From positions 1-28,359 of the IMG/VR virus record IMGVR_UViG_3300020472_000130: a stretch of DNA of 28,359 nt; one strand, 5' to 3'. The stretch is from a virus. Numbering within the stretch: position 1 is the stretch's first letter; every line of letters starts with the position of its first letter. The position numbers and the translations under genes are program-made. The notes below the pieces were generated by a model. That model had not been told where the DNA came from. It saw nothing but the letters and a program-made list of their open reading frames with translations, and searched no databases. This document shows positions 22,072 through 27,440 of the stretch, one piece after another.

Positions 22072-22261
22072 GAAAGGCGATCTGGTTGTGCATGCAAAAG
22101 GTACGATCCATCCCTTTAGGGAGTTGCGCGGAGTTGTGGTGAGCGATGATATATTTAATGACTCAGAGTTTGGAGTTTGTCGAGTGTTCTGGTATACCAC
22201 CAGCCGCTACCAGAACATTCAAGAAGATTGTCTTAAATCTCTTGACAACTCCTTGACTTGA
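22061..22261 (+). CDS. GDLV mini-protein 4 of the array
   Basis: 66 residues: 'MKFKKGDLVVHAKGTIHPFR', 'GVVVSDDIFNDSEFGVCRVF', 'WYTTSRYQNIQEDCLKSLDN'. Overlaps its predecessor by 11 nt, the predecessor's TAA lying inside this gene's codons 3-4. Its own 3' end contains the first two TTGAC boxes of the next promoter, so coding and promoter sequence overlap. Confidence 0.85.
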   Translation: MKFKKGDLVVHAKGTIHPFRELRGVVVSDDIFNDSEFGVCRVFWYTTSRYQNIQEDCLKSLDNSLT

Positions 22262-22286
22262 CGTTGAGGGGTTTGGGTGCTATATT
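22258..22286 (+). promoter_or_regulatory. sigma-70-type promoter with upstream second -35
   Basis: TTGACG at 22258-22263, 17-base spacer, TATATT at 22281-22286. Extra TTGACT at 22253-22258 and TTGACA at 22242-22247, the latter 16 bases upstream of the working -35. Confidence 0.85.
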
Positions 22287-22305
22287 ATAGGTATAGAAAG
22301 GAGAA
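22273..22305 (+). repeat. 33-nt perfect direct repeat (promoter-leader cassette), copy 1
   Basis: Identical to 26141-26173. It spans the -10 box, the transcription start, the leader (ATTATAGGTATAG) and the ribosome site (AAAGGAGAA). A recent copy of an expression cassette is the simplest reading. Confidence 0.9.
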
Positions 22306-22308
22306 GAA

Positions 22309-22650
22309 ATGAAACTTTGGGTTTTACACGGAACATACGAGAGTGAAATGTTTACCTCGATCCACTTAACTGAGAAGGGGTGTGCGCTGGCTGCGATTGC
22401 TGATGTGATGGACTTCTTTCACATCGCCAGCGAAGAAGATGCGTTGCAAGTGATGAGTGAGTGTTATGCGTACCGCGACAGTAAAGAGGGTGAGCCAACG
22501 GAAGCGTTTGAGTGGGATCATGACAAGCTGAAAGAAATGACAAGTAAGCAGCTTTGGAAGATTTTTGGTGACTGGACTGAAACGTGCTGGGAACGGATGT
22601 CAGATCGCTCCTACTACATCGACGCCACCCCACAGATGGTGCAAGCATGA
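22309..22650 (+). CDS. hypothetical protein, SxHLTEKG family (paralogue 1)
   Basis: 113 residues. 'LWVLHGTYESEMFTSIHLTE' then 'KGCALAAIADVMDFF', a charged helix and 'KLKEMTSKQLWKIFGDWTET'. The next gene shares the scheme W-V-x(n)-S-x-H-L-T-E-K-G-A..., so the pair is a tandem duplication that has diverged. Strand-then-long-helix fold predicted; no active site seen. Ribosome site AAAGGAGAA from the duplicated 33-nt cassette. Confidence 0.8.
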   Translation: MKLWVLHGTYESEMFTSIHLTEKGCALAAIADVMDFFHIASEEDALQVMSECYAYRDSKEGEPTEAFEWDHDKLKEMTSKQLWKIFGDWTETCWERMSDRSYYIDATPQMVQA

Positions 22651-22952
22651 TGAACATTTGGGTAGTAAGACAGACTTGTTTGTATGATAATGAAACCTAT
22701 GTGTCCTCGCACTTGACCGAGAAAGGTGCCTTGATCACAGCTATCAAGACCGTGCGTTCAGATGTGTGTGATGGTTTTAACGAGGATGAAATGGACGATT
22801 ATCGCCCCGGCTTGCCACATGATCCCGAGGAAGATTTGATGCAGTACGATAGAAAGCAACTGCAAGGGATTGTCCAAGACTGGTGGGAATATGCGTGGGA
22901 TGCAAACGAAGAAGTCCAGTATCAGATTTATGAAACACGAGTGGAAGCATGA
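22647..22952 (+). CDS. hypothetical protein, SxHLTEKG family (paralogue 2)
   Basis: 101 residues (or 100 from the ATG at 22650). 'IWVVRQTCLYDNETYVSSHL' 'TEKGALITAIKTV' and 'LMQYDRKQLQGIVQDWWEYA' align by eye with the previous gene. ATGA overlap joins it to its paralogue, and its own stop overlaps the next ATG. Function unknown. Confidence 0.8.
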   Translation: MMNIWVVRQTCLYDNETYVSSHLTEKGALITAIKTVRSDVCDGFNEDEMDDYRPGLPHDPEEDLMQYDRKQLQGIVQDWWEYAWDANEEVQYQIYETRVEA

Positions 22953-23203
22953 AAGTTTTAACTACATTTATTTTAGTGGGAATGATTGATACTCACGATG
23001 CTCATTTTGCAACGGTCGAACTAAATACTAATCCAGCATCCAATGGCGGTCCAGCAATCGCGGTTATGCCCGTGAACGCTTTTCCATGCGAGATTTACGA
23101 AGGTAAAGTATTTTATGTCGTTAAACTTTCCGAGCTGATGGATGCGGTAGTTATTTGTCAGGAGGATGTAAAAGATGAACCAACACGAGAAAGAGCTGAT
23201 TGA
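22949..23203 (+). CDS. small hypothetical protein
   Basis: 84 residues: 'MKVLTTFILVGMIDTHDAHF' then 'ATVELNTNPASNGGPAIAVM' and 'EGKVFYVVKLSELMDAVVIC'. Beta-rich with no clear active site; the first strand is hydrophobic but too short and polar to be a certain signal peptide. ATGA overlap with its predecessor; 29 nt overlap with the next small gene. Confidence 0.65.
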   Translation: MKVLTTFILVGMIDTHDAHFATVELNTNPASNGGPAIAVMPVNAFPCEIYEGKVFYVVKLSELMDAVVICQEDVKDEPTRERAD

Positions 23204-23339
23204 CAGATGCATCGAATCGCATTATAATATGATTAGGATGCACAGAAGGGCAATCATCGAGTTGTCCCGCAAGACCATCAAGGAGCGAGAGTGGTGCGAG
23301 GAATGTTTCGATTTAGAGATCAAAAATGAAAATCGGTGA
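23175..23339 (+). CDS. small basic helical protein leading into the GDLV run
   Basis: 54 residues, too short for standard length cut-offs. 'MNQHEKELIDRCIESHYNMI' 'RMHRRAIIELSRKTIKEREW' is one long amphipathic helix, ending 'CEECFDLEIKNENR' with a possible metal-binding C-x-x-C. Its TGA lies inside the Gly-Asp codons of the next gene (14-nt overlap). AGGATGTAAAAG lies before the ATG. Confidence 0.65.
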   Translation: MNQHEKELIDRCIESHYNMIRMHRRAIIELSRKTIKEREWCEECFDLEIKNENR

Positions 23340-23523
23340 TTTGGTAAAGTTTGAAAGTGAGTTGGTTGACGACATGGATCACCATTCGGCACAGTACGGC
23401 TTGGTCATGCAGTTGTCAAAGACCGGTCACGATACAACGTCTGTGCAAGTGCTGTTTACCGATGGAGATCCTTGGTGGGTTGATTCGTCAAGATTGGTGG
23501 TGGTAAATGAAAGCGGGAGATAA
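23326..23523 (+). CDS. GDLV mini-protein 5 of the array
   Basis: 65 residues: 'MKIGDLVKFESELVDDMDHH', 'QYGLVMQLSKTGHDTTSVQV', 'LFTDGDPWWVDSSRLVVVNE'. Full family core. Starts inside the preceding gene by 14 nt and is itself overlapped by 17 nt at the 3' end, where the terminal 'NESGR' is simply the next gene's start read in another frame. Confidence 0.85.
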   Translation: MKIGDLVKFESELVDDMDHHSAQYGLVMQLSKTGHDTTSVQVLFTDGDPWWVDSSRLVVVNESGR

Positions 23524-23686
23524 AGTGTCGATGGACGATGTGTGGAAGCATGGCTACGCAATAGGCGAGATTCAGAAGGTAACGGCAGACGGCTACGTGG
23601 TTGTCAAGTGGGAGAACGTCCCCGGCCAGTGGCACTACACCGAAGAACAAGCAAAGAGATTGGAGGTTATGGACAATGAAGAATAA
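23507..23686 (+). CDS. GDLV mini-protein 6 of the array (GDKV variant)
   Basis: 59 residues: 'MKAGDKVSMDDVWKHGYAIG', 'EIQKVTADGYVVVKWENVPG', 'QWHYTEEQAKRLEVMDNEE'. The motif is G-D-K-V instead of G-D-L-V. Overlaps the previous gene by 17 nt. Its terminal 'RLEVMD' codons hold GGAGGT, the ribosome site of the following lipoprotein gene. Confidence 0.8.
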   Translation: MKAGDKVSMDDVWKHGYAIGEIQKVTADGYVVVKWENVPGQWHYTEEQAKRLEVMDNEE

Positions 23687-23930
23687 TATAATGAGGTTTT
23701 TGCCGCTGATAATGCTATTGGGATGTGCAGCGAATAAGACAAAGATGATGGGAGTTATCTCGGCAAACGAGATTTATTTTGATGGATGGGTGCCGGTTGA
23801 AGTTACAAATGCGCCTGACGCCCCTATTATGTGGGTGAGATTAGACAAAAGACAACTTGAACAAGCAAAGAAAGGGACGAATGTTGTTTTCTATGTTGAA
23901 GCAACGGAGATTCATAATGAAGGTTGGTGA
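23676..23930 (+). CDS. small predicted lipoprotein embedded in the array
   Basis: 84 residues from the ATG at 23676. 'MKNNIMRFLPLIMLLGCAAN' is a short signal peptide with a lipobox L-L-G-C (Cys17), so the mature protein would be lipid-anchored. The mature part 'EIYFDGWVPVEVTNAPDAPI' 'MWVRLDKRQLEQAKKGTNVV' is beta-rich. Its end overlaps the next GDLV gene by 14 nt with the usual TGA-in-GGTGAT junction, showing that unrelated genes can also be spliced into this arrangement. Possible roles include superinfection exclusion, which is inference. Confidence 0.75.
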   Translation: MKNNIMRFLPLIMLLGCAANKTKMMGVISANEIYFDGWVPVEVTNAPDAPIMWVRLDKRQLEQAKKGTNVVFYVEATEIHNEGW

Positions 23931-24144
23931 TTTGGTTAAACTAAGGGCGATGCACCGTCGCCAAAAATCCCGCGCCGGATTGATTGTTGAACTTGTTGAC
24001 AAAAAATGCTGGCGTACAGATATGCGTGGAAACAAGGTAGATTGGAGCAAGATCGACCCGGAGCCACATGCGGTAGTGGTAGTCAACGGAGCGACTCTGA
24101 CGATCCCCCTAACGGACTTGGAGCCGCTGGATGAAGATCGGTGA
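23917..24144 (+). CDS. GDLV mini-protein 7 of the array
   Basis: 75 residues from the ATG at 23917: 'MKVGDLVKLRAMHRRQKSRA', 'GLIVELVDKKCWRTDMRGNK', 'LTIPLTDLEPLDEDR'. GGAG lies 8 bases upstream inside the lipoprotein gene. The longer in-frame ATG at 23857 would run through that gene and is not favoured. Very basic N-terminal half, compatible with nucleic-acid binding. Confidence 0.85.
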   Translation: MKVGDLVKLRAMHRRQKSRAGLIVELVDKKCWRTDMRGNKVDWSKIDPEPHAVVVVNGATLTIPLTDLEPLDEDR

Positions 24145-24292
24145 TCTCGTGCGTCCAAAGTCGTTCCAGTTTCGGGAACAGATCGGTGTTGTGATTGCTG
24201 TGGGTTTTATGGGGAGTATTGGTGTGCGCTTAATGTGTGGGCGCATAGCCACCTATAACCGAGGCTCGCTGGAGATCCTAAATGAAGGATAG
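24131..24292 (+). CDS. GDLV mini-protein 8 of the array
   Basis: 53 residues: 'MKIGDLVRPKSFQFREQIGV', 'VIAVGFMGSIGVRLMCGRIA', 'TYNRGSLEILNEG'. Overlaps the previous gene by 14 nt and the next by 11 nt. GGAG before the ATG lies in the 'LEPL' codons of its predecessor, and its own 'LEIL' codons carry the GGAG for the next gene. Confidence 0.85.
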   Translation: MKIGDLVRPKSFQFREQIGVVIAVGFMGSIGVRLMCGRIATYNRGSLEILNEG

Positions 24293-24479
24293 CGGCGCAC
24301 CAAGCATCGGAGACATTGTGCAAGTGCTTCACACAACAGCACGCAGAGGTCTGGTTGTCGAGGTGAAAGGCGCACGAATAGGCATCATCTATTTCAAGTC
24401 TTGGAAGGTTGTGGGGGTTCCTCTCGATCATGTTTGGTGGGTTCACCGCGCAAACGTCAAAGTTATCAGCGCGGCTTGA
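24282..24479 (+). CDS. GDLV mini-protein 9 of the array (GDIV variant)
   Basis: 65 residues: 'MKDSGAPSIGDIVQVLHTTA', 'RRGLVVEVKGARIGIIYFKS', 'LDHVWWVHRANVKVISAA'. Five extra residues precede the motif. It ends with a plain C-terminus, without the overlap tail, and its stop falls just where the next promoter begins, so it closes the 21.7-24.5 kb set. Confidence 0.85.
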   Translation: MKDSGAPSIGDIVQVLHTTARRGLVVEVKGARIGIIYFKSWKVVGVPLDHVWWVHRANVKVISAA

Positions 24480-24491
24480 CATTTCTTTGAC

Positions 24492-24520
24492 TTGACGTTT
24501 AGCTTGTGGGTGGTTATATT
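24492..24520 (+). promoter_or_regulatory. sigma-70-type promoter with upstream second -35
   Basis: TTGACG at 24492-24497, 17-base spacer, TATATT at 24515-24520. TTGACT at 24487-24492 and TTGACA at 24476-24481 repeat the exact spacing of the 22.25 kb promoter (11 then 5 bases). Confidence 0.85.
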
Positions 24521-24526
24521 ATGAGT

Positions 24527-24616
24527 ATGGGTATGAAAGGACTATTGGTGACACTTGGAATGATGGTGGCGACGTTTGCGTTCGCTTTTCTCACAACTTG
24601 GTTTTTGTCAACATGA
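24527..24616 (+). CDS. very small membrane protein, possibly leaderless
   Basis: 29 residues from the ATG at 24527, 'MGMKGLLVTLGMMVATFAFA' then 'FLTTWFLST': one hydrophobic span and almost nothing else. ATGs at 24521 and 24533 are in frame too. The ATG at 24527 falls 7 bases after the -10 box, where transcription should start, so the message may have no leader. The stop overlaps the next GDLV start by 4 nt. A second gene of this type is at 25345. Confidence 0.55.
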   Translation: MGMKGLLVTLGMMVATFAFAFLTTWFLST

Positions 24617-24795
24617 AAGTAGGTGACTTGGTTATCAATGTTCACGATGATGGCTACCACGGCATCATCGTGGAAACTGCGCCCATAGAGACACGCATCG
24701 ATCATGGCGACAACGTGTGCAAGGTGCGGTGGTTTGATGGTGATGTTTCTTTTGAGTTTTTGAAGGTGTTGGTGGTCCTAAGTGAAGGTAGGTGA
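24613..24795 (+). CDS. GDLV mini-protein 10 of the array
   Basis: 60 residues: 'MKVGDLVINVHDDGYHGIIV', 'ETAPIETRIDHGDNVCKVRW', 'FDGDVSFEFLKVLVVLSEGR'. Classic family core, including V-x-W-x-D-G and the closing L-K-V-L. Begins by ATGA overlap with the tiny membrane protein. Its last residues S-E-G-R are the next gene's GTG-AAG-GTA read out of frame, and its stop is the TGA inside that gene's Gly-Asp codons. Confidence 0.88.
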   Translation: MKVGDLVINVHDDGYHGIIVETAPIETRIDHGDNVCKVRWFDGDVSFEFLKVLVVLSEGR

Positions 24796-24976
24796 TCTGG
24801 TTAGAGTTACCGGCAACTTTATCTCTGAAAATGGAGCAGGGACCGTAAGCATTGTGTTGGAGATCGATACCAGCGAGAACCACCCAAACGGGTTTCAGTT
24901 AGTTAAAGTATTGGAGAACGGACAAGAACAATGGTATCCTGTTGGCTACATCGAGGTGATAAATGAACGTGGGTGA
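24782..24976 (+). CDS. GDLV mini-protein 11 of the array
   Basis: 64 residues from a GTG start: 'MKVGDLVRVTGNFISENGAG', 'TVSIVLEIDTSENHPNGFQL', 'QEQWYPVGYIEVINERG'. 14-nt overlap at both ends. The terminal I-E-V-I codons contain GAGGTG, the ribosome site of the next gene. Confidence 0.88.
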   Translation: MKVGDLVRVTGNFISENGAGTVSIVLEIDTSENHPNGFQLVKVLENGQEQWYPVGYIEVINERG

Positions 24977-25136
24977 TCTGGTTCAGCTTGAAAGCTGGTG
25001 CAAGAACAAGGGCCGCAGAGGTATTGTGATCGAAGCCGTGGAGTATATGGGGTGCGTTAAAATCCGCTATCTGGACACAGGTGAGATTTCAAGTGCGTTG
25101 AGGGATAACTTGAGGGTGCTTAGTGAAGGTCGGTGA
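24963..25136 (+). CDS. GDLV mini-protein 12 of the array
   Basis: 57 residues: 'MNVGDLVQLESWCKNKGRRG', 'IVIEAVEYMGCVKIRYLDTG', 'ISSALRDNLRVLSEGR'. A near-minimal member. 14-nt overlaps on both sides; the L-R-V-L codons include GAGGGTG, used by the next gene. Confidence 0.88.
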   Translation: MNVGDLVQLESWCKNKGRRGIVIEAVEYMGCVKIRYLDTGEISSALRDNLRVLSEGR

Positions 25137-25332
25137 TCTCATATCGTTCAAGCCGATCAACTTTGGTCTGGAGGAGTGGTCAAACCCGTGCATTGTTATG
25201 CTTGAATATGACAGCCCCAACGAAGGGCTATGGTCTGTTTGGTGCGATGGGGTTTTTTGCGTCATAGACGACACCAACTATGAAATACTCCACTTGACAG
25301 GTTCTTTACTTGACGAGACAACAAAAGGGTGA
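25123..25332 (+). CDS. GDLV mini-protein 13 of the array
   Basis: 69 residues from a GTG start: 'MKVGDLISFKPINFGLEEWS', 'NPCIVMLEYDSPNEGLWSVW', 'CDGVFCVIDDTNYEILHLTG'. The 3' third codes for the protein and at the same time carries the two -35 boxes of the next promoter (25294 and 25310). It therefore ends with an unusual hydrophilic tail, 'SLLDETTKG', outside the core. Confidence 0.85.
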   Translation: MKVGDLISFKPINFGLEEWSNPCIVMLEYDSPNEGLWSVWCDGVFCVIDDTNYEILHLTGSLLDETTKG

Positions 25333-25338
25333 TATATT
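25310..25338 (+). promoter_or_regulatory. sigma-70-type promoter with upstream second -35
   Basis: TTGACG at 25310-25315, 17-base spacer, TATATT at 25333-25338; an extra TTGACA at 25294-25299, again 16 bases upstream. The whole element lies in the 3' end of the previous gene. Confidence 0.8.
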
Positions 25339-25344
25339 ATGAGT

Positions 25345-25467
25345 ATGAATGACGAGAAAGTTAGGAATGTGATAGCCAAAGTCGAGTGTTTCGCTTTGGT
25401 TGTGAGCGCAATAGGGATTTTATCAGCGTTAGGTGTCATTGTCTGCGCGGTATTGGAGTTAGTGTGA
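25345..25467 (+). CDS. very small membrane protein, possibly leaderless
   Basis: 40 residues: a short acidic/basic head 'MNDEKVRNVIAKVE' and one span 'CFALVVSAIGILSALGVIVC'. The ATG at 25345 is exactly 7 bases after the -10 box, the same geometry as the tiny gene at 24527, and the same TATATTATGAGTATG context. Its stop overlaps the following GTG start (GTGA). An ATG at 25339 is also in frame but lies before the expected transcript start. Confidence 0.55.
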   Translation: MNDEKVRNVIAKVECFALVVSAIGILSALGVIVCAVLELV

Positions 25468-25748
25468 AAGTAGGTGATTTGGTAACATTGTCGGCGTATG
25501 CGATGCAGTCGGAGCCGATGTGGAAAGTGAAGCAAAAGGTTTGGAACAAGAAGAAGCCTCTGATGGGTTTGGTGGTGCGCGTAGAGGAAAACCCCTACGG
25601 GCATAGTTTCACATCTAAGAATGAAAAGACGTTCTACTACGTCAACTGGATGCAGGACTACGGACCAGCAAGCCGCTATGGTAGTGCGGGCTACCGCGCC
25701 AAGCACAACGGCTATTTTCTCCGCAACGATCTAAAGTTTGTGAAGTGA
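25464..25748 (+). CDS. GDLV mini-protein 14 of the array (long variant)
   Basis: 94 residues from a GTG start: 'MKVGDLVTLSAYAMQSEPMW', a basic insert 'KVKQKVWNKKKPLM', 'GLVVRVEENPYGHSF', then 'TFYYVNWMQDYGPASRYGSA' and 'GYFLRNDLKFVK'. Start at 25464, since the longer frame would run through the small membrane gene. The extra C-terminal loop makes it the largest member of the array proper. Confidence 0.85.
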   Translation: MKVGDLVTLSAYAMQSEPMWKVKQKVWNKKKPLMGLVVRVEENPYGHSFTSKNEKTFYYVNWMQDYGPASRYGSAGYRAKHNGYFLRNDLKFVK

Positions 25749-25765
25749 AACAAAAGGAAGCAAGA

Positions 25766-26110
25766 ATGATGACAAACGAGTTTTTTAACACAGCCGGGAC
25801 TGATCGCAACCGACAGGTTGTGTGTGCCGATGGCTTCACCATGAGCGTGCAGGCGCACGATGGCGCATACTGTACGCCGCGCATGAGTGGCGCACCCGTG
25901 TATACGCATGTAGAGGTGGGCTTCCCAAGTCAGCGAGAGGATCTGTTGATGCAGTTTGCCGAAGAACCAGACAGCCCAACACAGACAGTATATGGGTGGG
26001 TGCCGGTGCAGACGGTGACGAACGTGCTGGCAAAGCACGGCGGTATTGTTGACGGCGAGATCCCCAAGGGTGTCGCGCCCATCCCCGCAAAGTTTACCGT
26101 TGACGATTAG
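25766..26110 (+). CDS. conserved hypothetical protein
   Basis: 114 residues from the ATG at 25766, seven bases after AAGGA; a GTG at 25745 that overlaps the previous stop is the alternative. 'DGFTMSVQAHDGAYCTPRMS' 'GAPVYTHVEVGFPSQRED' then 'TVYGWVPVQTVTNVLAKHGG' read as a compact beta/alpha domain. I have an impression of similar proteins in environmental phages without known function. GC-rich compared with its neighbours. Confidence 0.75.
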   Translation: MMTNEFFNTAGTDRNRQVVCADGFTMSVQAHDGAYCTPRMSGAPVYTHVEVGFPSQREDLLMQFAEEPDSPTQTVYGWVPVQTVTNVLAKHGGIVDGEIPKGVAPIPAKFTVDD

Positions 26111-26125
26111 TTGACAACTTAGGCG

Positions 26126-26154
26126 TTGACAGCAGCCCGGTTGGGTGCTATATT
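26126..26154 (+). promoter_or_regulatory. sigma-70-type promoter with upstream second -35
   Basis: TTGACA at 26126-26131, 17-base spacer, TATATT at 26149-26154. TTGACA at 26111-26116 (15 bases up) and TTGACG at 26100-26105 add to the cluster of -35-like boxes. Confidence 0.85.
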
Positions 26155-26173
26155 ATAGGTATAGAAAGGAGAA
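26141..26173 (+). repeat. 33-nt perfect direct repeat (promoter-leader cassette), copy 2
   Basis: Identical to 22273-22305; contains the -10 box, leader and ribosome site of the gene at 26178. The downstream genes are unrelated, so the cassette moved without its gene. Confidence 0.9.
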
Positions 26174-26177
26174 ATAC

Positions 26178-26579
26178 ATGGGTTATCGTTCAGAAGTTGT
26201 TTTATATGTTGGTCCCGAGGTTATGCCTCAGTTCATGGTCACTATGGCTAAGTCGCAGCAAGCGCGAGAGTTGTGCTTTGGCGAGAATGATCAGATGATC
26301 AAAGACTATCAGGGAGAAAAGGGATCGTTTCTGTTCAAGTGGGGCTGGCTCAAGTGGTATGATTCCTATGAGTGTATTCGCGCTATCACCGACTTCATGG
26401 ATTGGTGCGATGGCGAGGATCTTCCTACGGGCGAGAAAGATGCCGAAGGCAAAGAAAAGACCGTTCACGGAGAAGCATTTTACAAGTTCATTCGCATCGG
26501 TGAAGAAATGGAAGATGTTGAGACACGGGGCGATGCGATGTGGGGCGATATTTGCGTCAACAGGAGCATTGAGTTTTGA
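26178..26579 (+). CDS. conserved phage protein, MGYRSxV family
   Basis: 133 residues. Opening 'MGYRSEVVLYVGPEVMPQFM' then 'FKWGWLKWYDSYECIRAITD' 'FMDWCDG' and 'FYKFIRIGEEMEDVETRGDA' match the pattern of a small, widely distributed phage protein of unknown function. Alpha/beta with many aromatic residues. Start at 26178 with AAAGGAGAA from the repeated cassette. TTG of the next gene overlaps its stop. Confidence 0.82.
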   Translation: MGYRSEVVLYVGPEVMPQFMVTMAKSQQARELCFGENDQMIKDYQGEKGSFLFKWGWLKWYDSYECIRAITDFMDWCDGEDLPTGEKDAEGKEKTVHGEAFYKFIRIGEEMEDVETRGDAMWGDICVNRSIEF

Positions 26580-26863
26580 GGTTTAAGAAAGGCGATAAGG
26601 TTTGGATGGTCGGCAAAGATCGGCGTGGTATCTCGGTGCCATCTATGCGTGGAACGGTGATCGGGATCAACAACCGGTATTATGATCCGCCAAAGATGAT
26701 GGTGGAGTTGGAAAATGGAGATCGGGTTATCCAAGATATAACGGAGAATGGAGATTGTATAGCTGCTTTTAAGCCCAACTATATACTTGTGGATTTAGTG
26801 AATGTTGCAGTTGGTTTGTTGATGGCAGCCCAGCTTATAGGTGCCATCGCAAATCTCACGTAG
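26576..26863 (+). CDS. GDKV mini-protein 15 of the array with hydrophobic C-terminal extension
   Basis: 95 residues from a TTG start with CAGGAG nine bases upstream: 'MRFKKGDKVWMVGKDRRGIS', 'MRGTVIGINNRYYDPPKMMV', 'ELENGDRVIQDITENGDCIA'. After the usual barrel a hydrophobic segment follows, 'LVNVAVGLLMAAQLIGAIA', so this member may be membrane-tethered. The fusion of a GDxV domain to a membrane segment is not seen in the others. TTGA overlap with the preceding gene. Confidence 0.75.
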   Translation: MRFKKGDKVWMVGKDRRGISVPSMRGTVIGINNRYYDPPKMMVELENGDRVIQDITENGDCIAAFKPNYILVDLVNVAVGLLMAAQLIGAIANLT

Positions 26864-26875
26864 CGCAAAGAACAC

Positions 26876-26951
26876 GGGTCAATAGCTCAATCGGCAGAGC
26901 AACAGGCTTTTAACCTGTAGGTTCTGGGTTCGATTCCCAGTTGACCCACCA
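26876..26951 (+). tRNA. tRNA-Lys(UUU)
   Basis: Acceptor GGGTCAA/TTGACCC, anticodon stem ACAGG/CCTGT with loop CTTTTAA (anticodon TTT at 26909-26911), T arm CTGGG/CCCAG, encoded CCA. Confidence 0.95.
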
Positions 26952-26970
26952 CTGATAAAGGAGAAAGATA

Positions 26971-27138
26971 GTGCAATATACGATCATGGAATACAATATG
27001 AAAACAGGAAAGTACACCGTGATAGGTGAAGCTGCCGGGGATGATTCGGGTGAAGCAAAAAAACGATTCATGGAAAAAACCGGGTGGAAACCTCGCGAGG
27101 GTGTTTGGCTGTTTGCGAAAGGTCCGGTGTGCCGTTAA
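26971..27138 (+). CDS. small protein between tRNA genes
   Basis: 55 residues from a GTG start with AAAGGAGAAAGATA before it: 'MQYTIMEYNMKTGKYTVIGE', 'AAGDDSGEAKKRFMEKTGWK', 'PREGVWLFAKGPVCR'. Looks like a compact alpha/beta domain; the 'A-K-x-x-F-x-x-x-T-G-W' helix may be conserved. An internal ATG at 26986 is less well placed. Function unknown. Confidence 0.7.
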   Translation: MQYTIMEYNMKTGKYTVIGEAAGDDSGEAKKRFMEKTGWKPREGVWLFAKGPVCR

Positions 27139-27145
27139 ACTTTTA

Positions 27146-27222
27146 GGGCTTTTAGTTCAGTTGGTTAGAACACCCGGCTCATAACCGGATGGTCCTCGGT
27201 TCAAGTCCGAGAAAGCCCACCA
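27146..27222 (+). tRNA. tRNA with CAU anticodon (Met, or Ile2 if modified)
   Basis: Acceptor GGGCTTT/AAAGCCC, loop CTCATAA with anticodon CAT at 27180-27182, T stem CTCGG/CCGAG, encoded CCA. Not an initiator, as the first pair is G-C. The outer anticodon-stem pair is a C-A mismatch. Whether it is elongator Met or lysidine-modified Ile cannot be settled from sequence. Confidence 0.88.
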
Positions 27223-27237
27223 TTTTAAGGAGAAGAA

Positions 27238-27429
27238 GTGATTTACACAGCAGTTTTTCAAGACAACAAGGGCGCGTTTACGTTTGAAACTCATGTATCA
27301 ACTCATGATCGTAGTTGTGCATGGCGAGATATATACGAGAAGCGCGAGAGCGAGAACGCCTGTTTGGTGCTTTTGATTGACGGTCAGGCAAACGTAAGAA
27401 CATTTGACACCACATCAGAAGCGAGTTAA
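27238..27429 (+). CDS. small protein between tRNA genes
   Basis: 63 residues from a GTG start with AAGGAG upstream: 'MIYTAVFQDNKGAFTFETHV', 'STHDRSCAWRDIYEKRESEN', 'ACLVLLIDGQANVRTFDT'. Beta-helix-beta pattern like the Arm-DNA-binding or DUF-type single-domain proteins, but no name can be given. It follows the CAU tRNA with the same 'ACCATTTTAA' linker that follows tRNA-Leu. Confidence 0.7.
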   Translation: MIYTAVFQDNKGAFTFETHVSTHDRSCAWRDIYEKRESENACLVLLIDGQANVRTFDTTSEAS

Positions 27430-27440
27430 ACTATCTATAT

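Noticed and set aside
24521-24526. ATG at 24521 as the start of the tiny membrane gene
   Set aside because: It lies immediately after the -10 box and upstream of the expected transcript start, so it would not be on the message made from that promoter.
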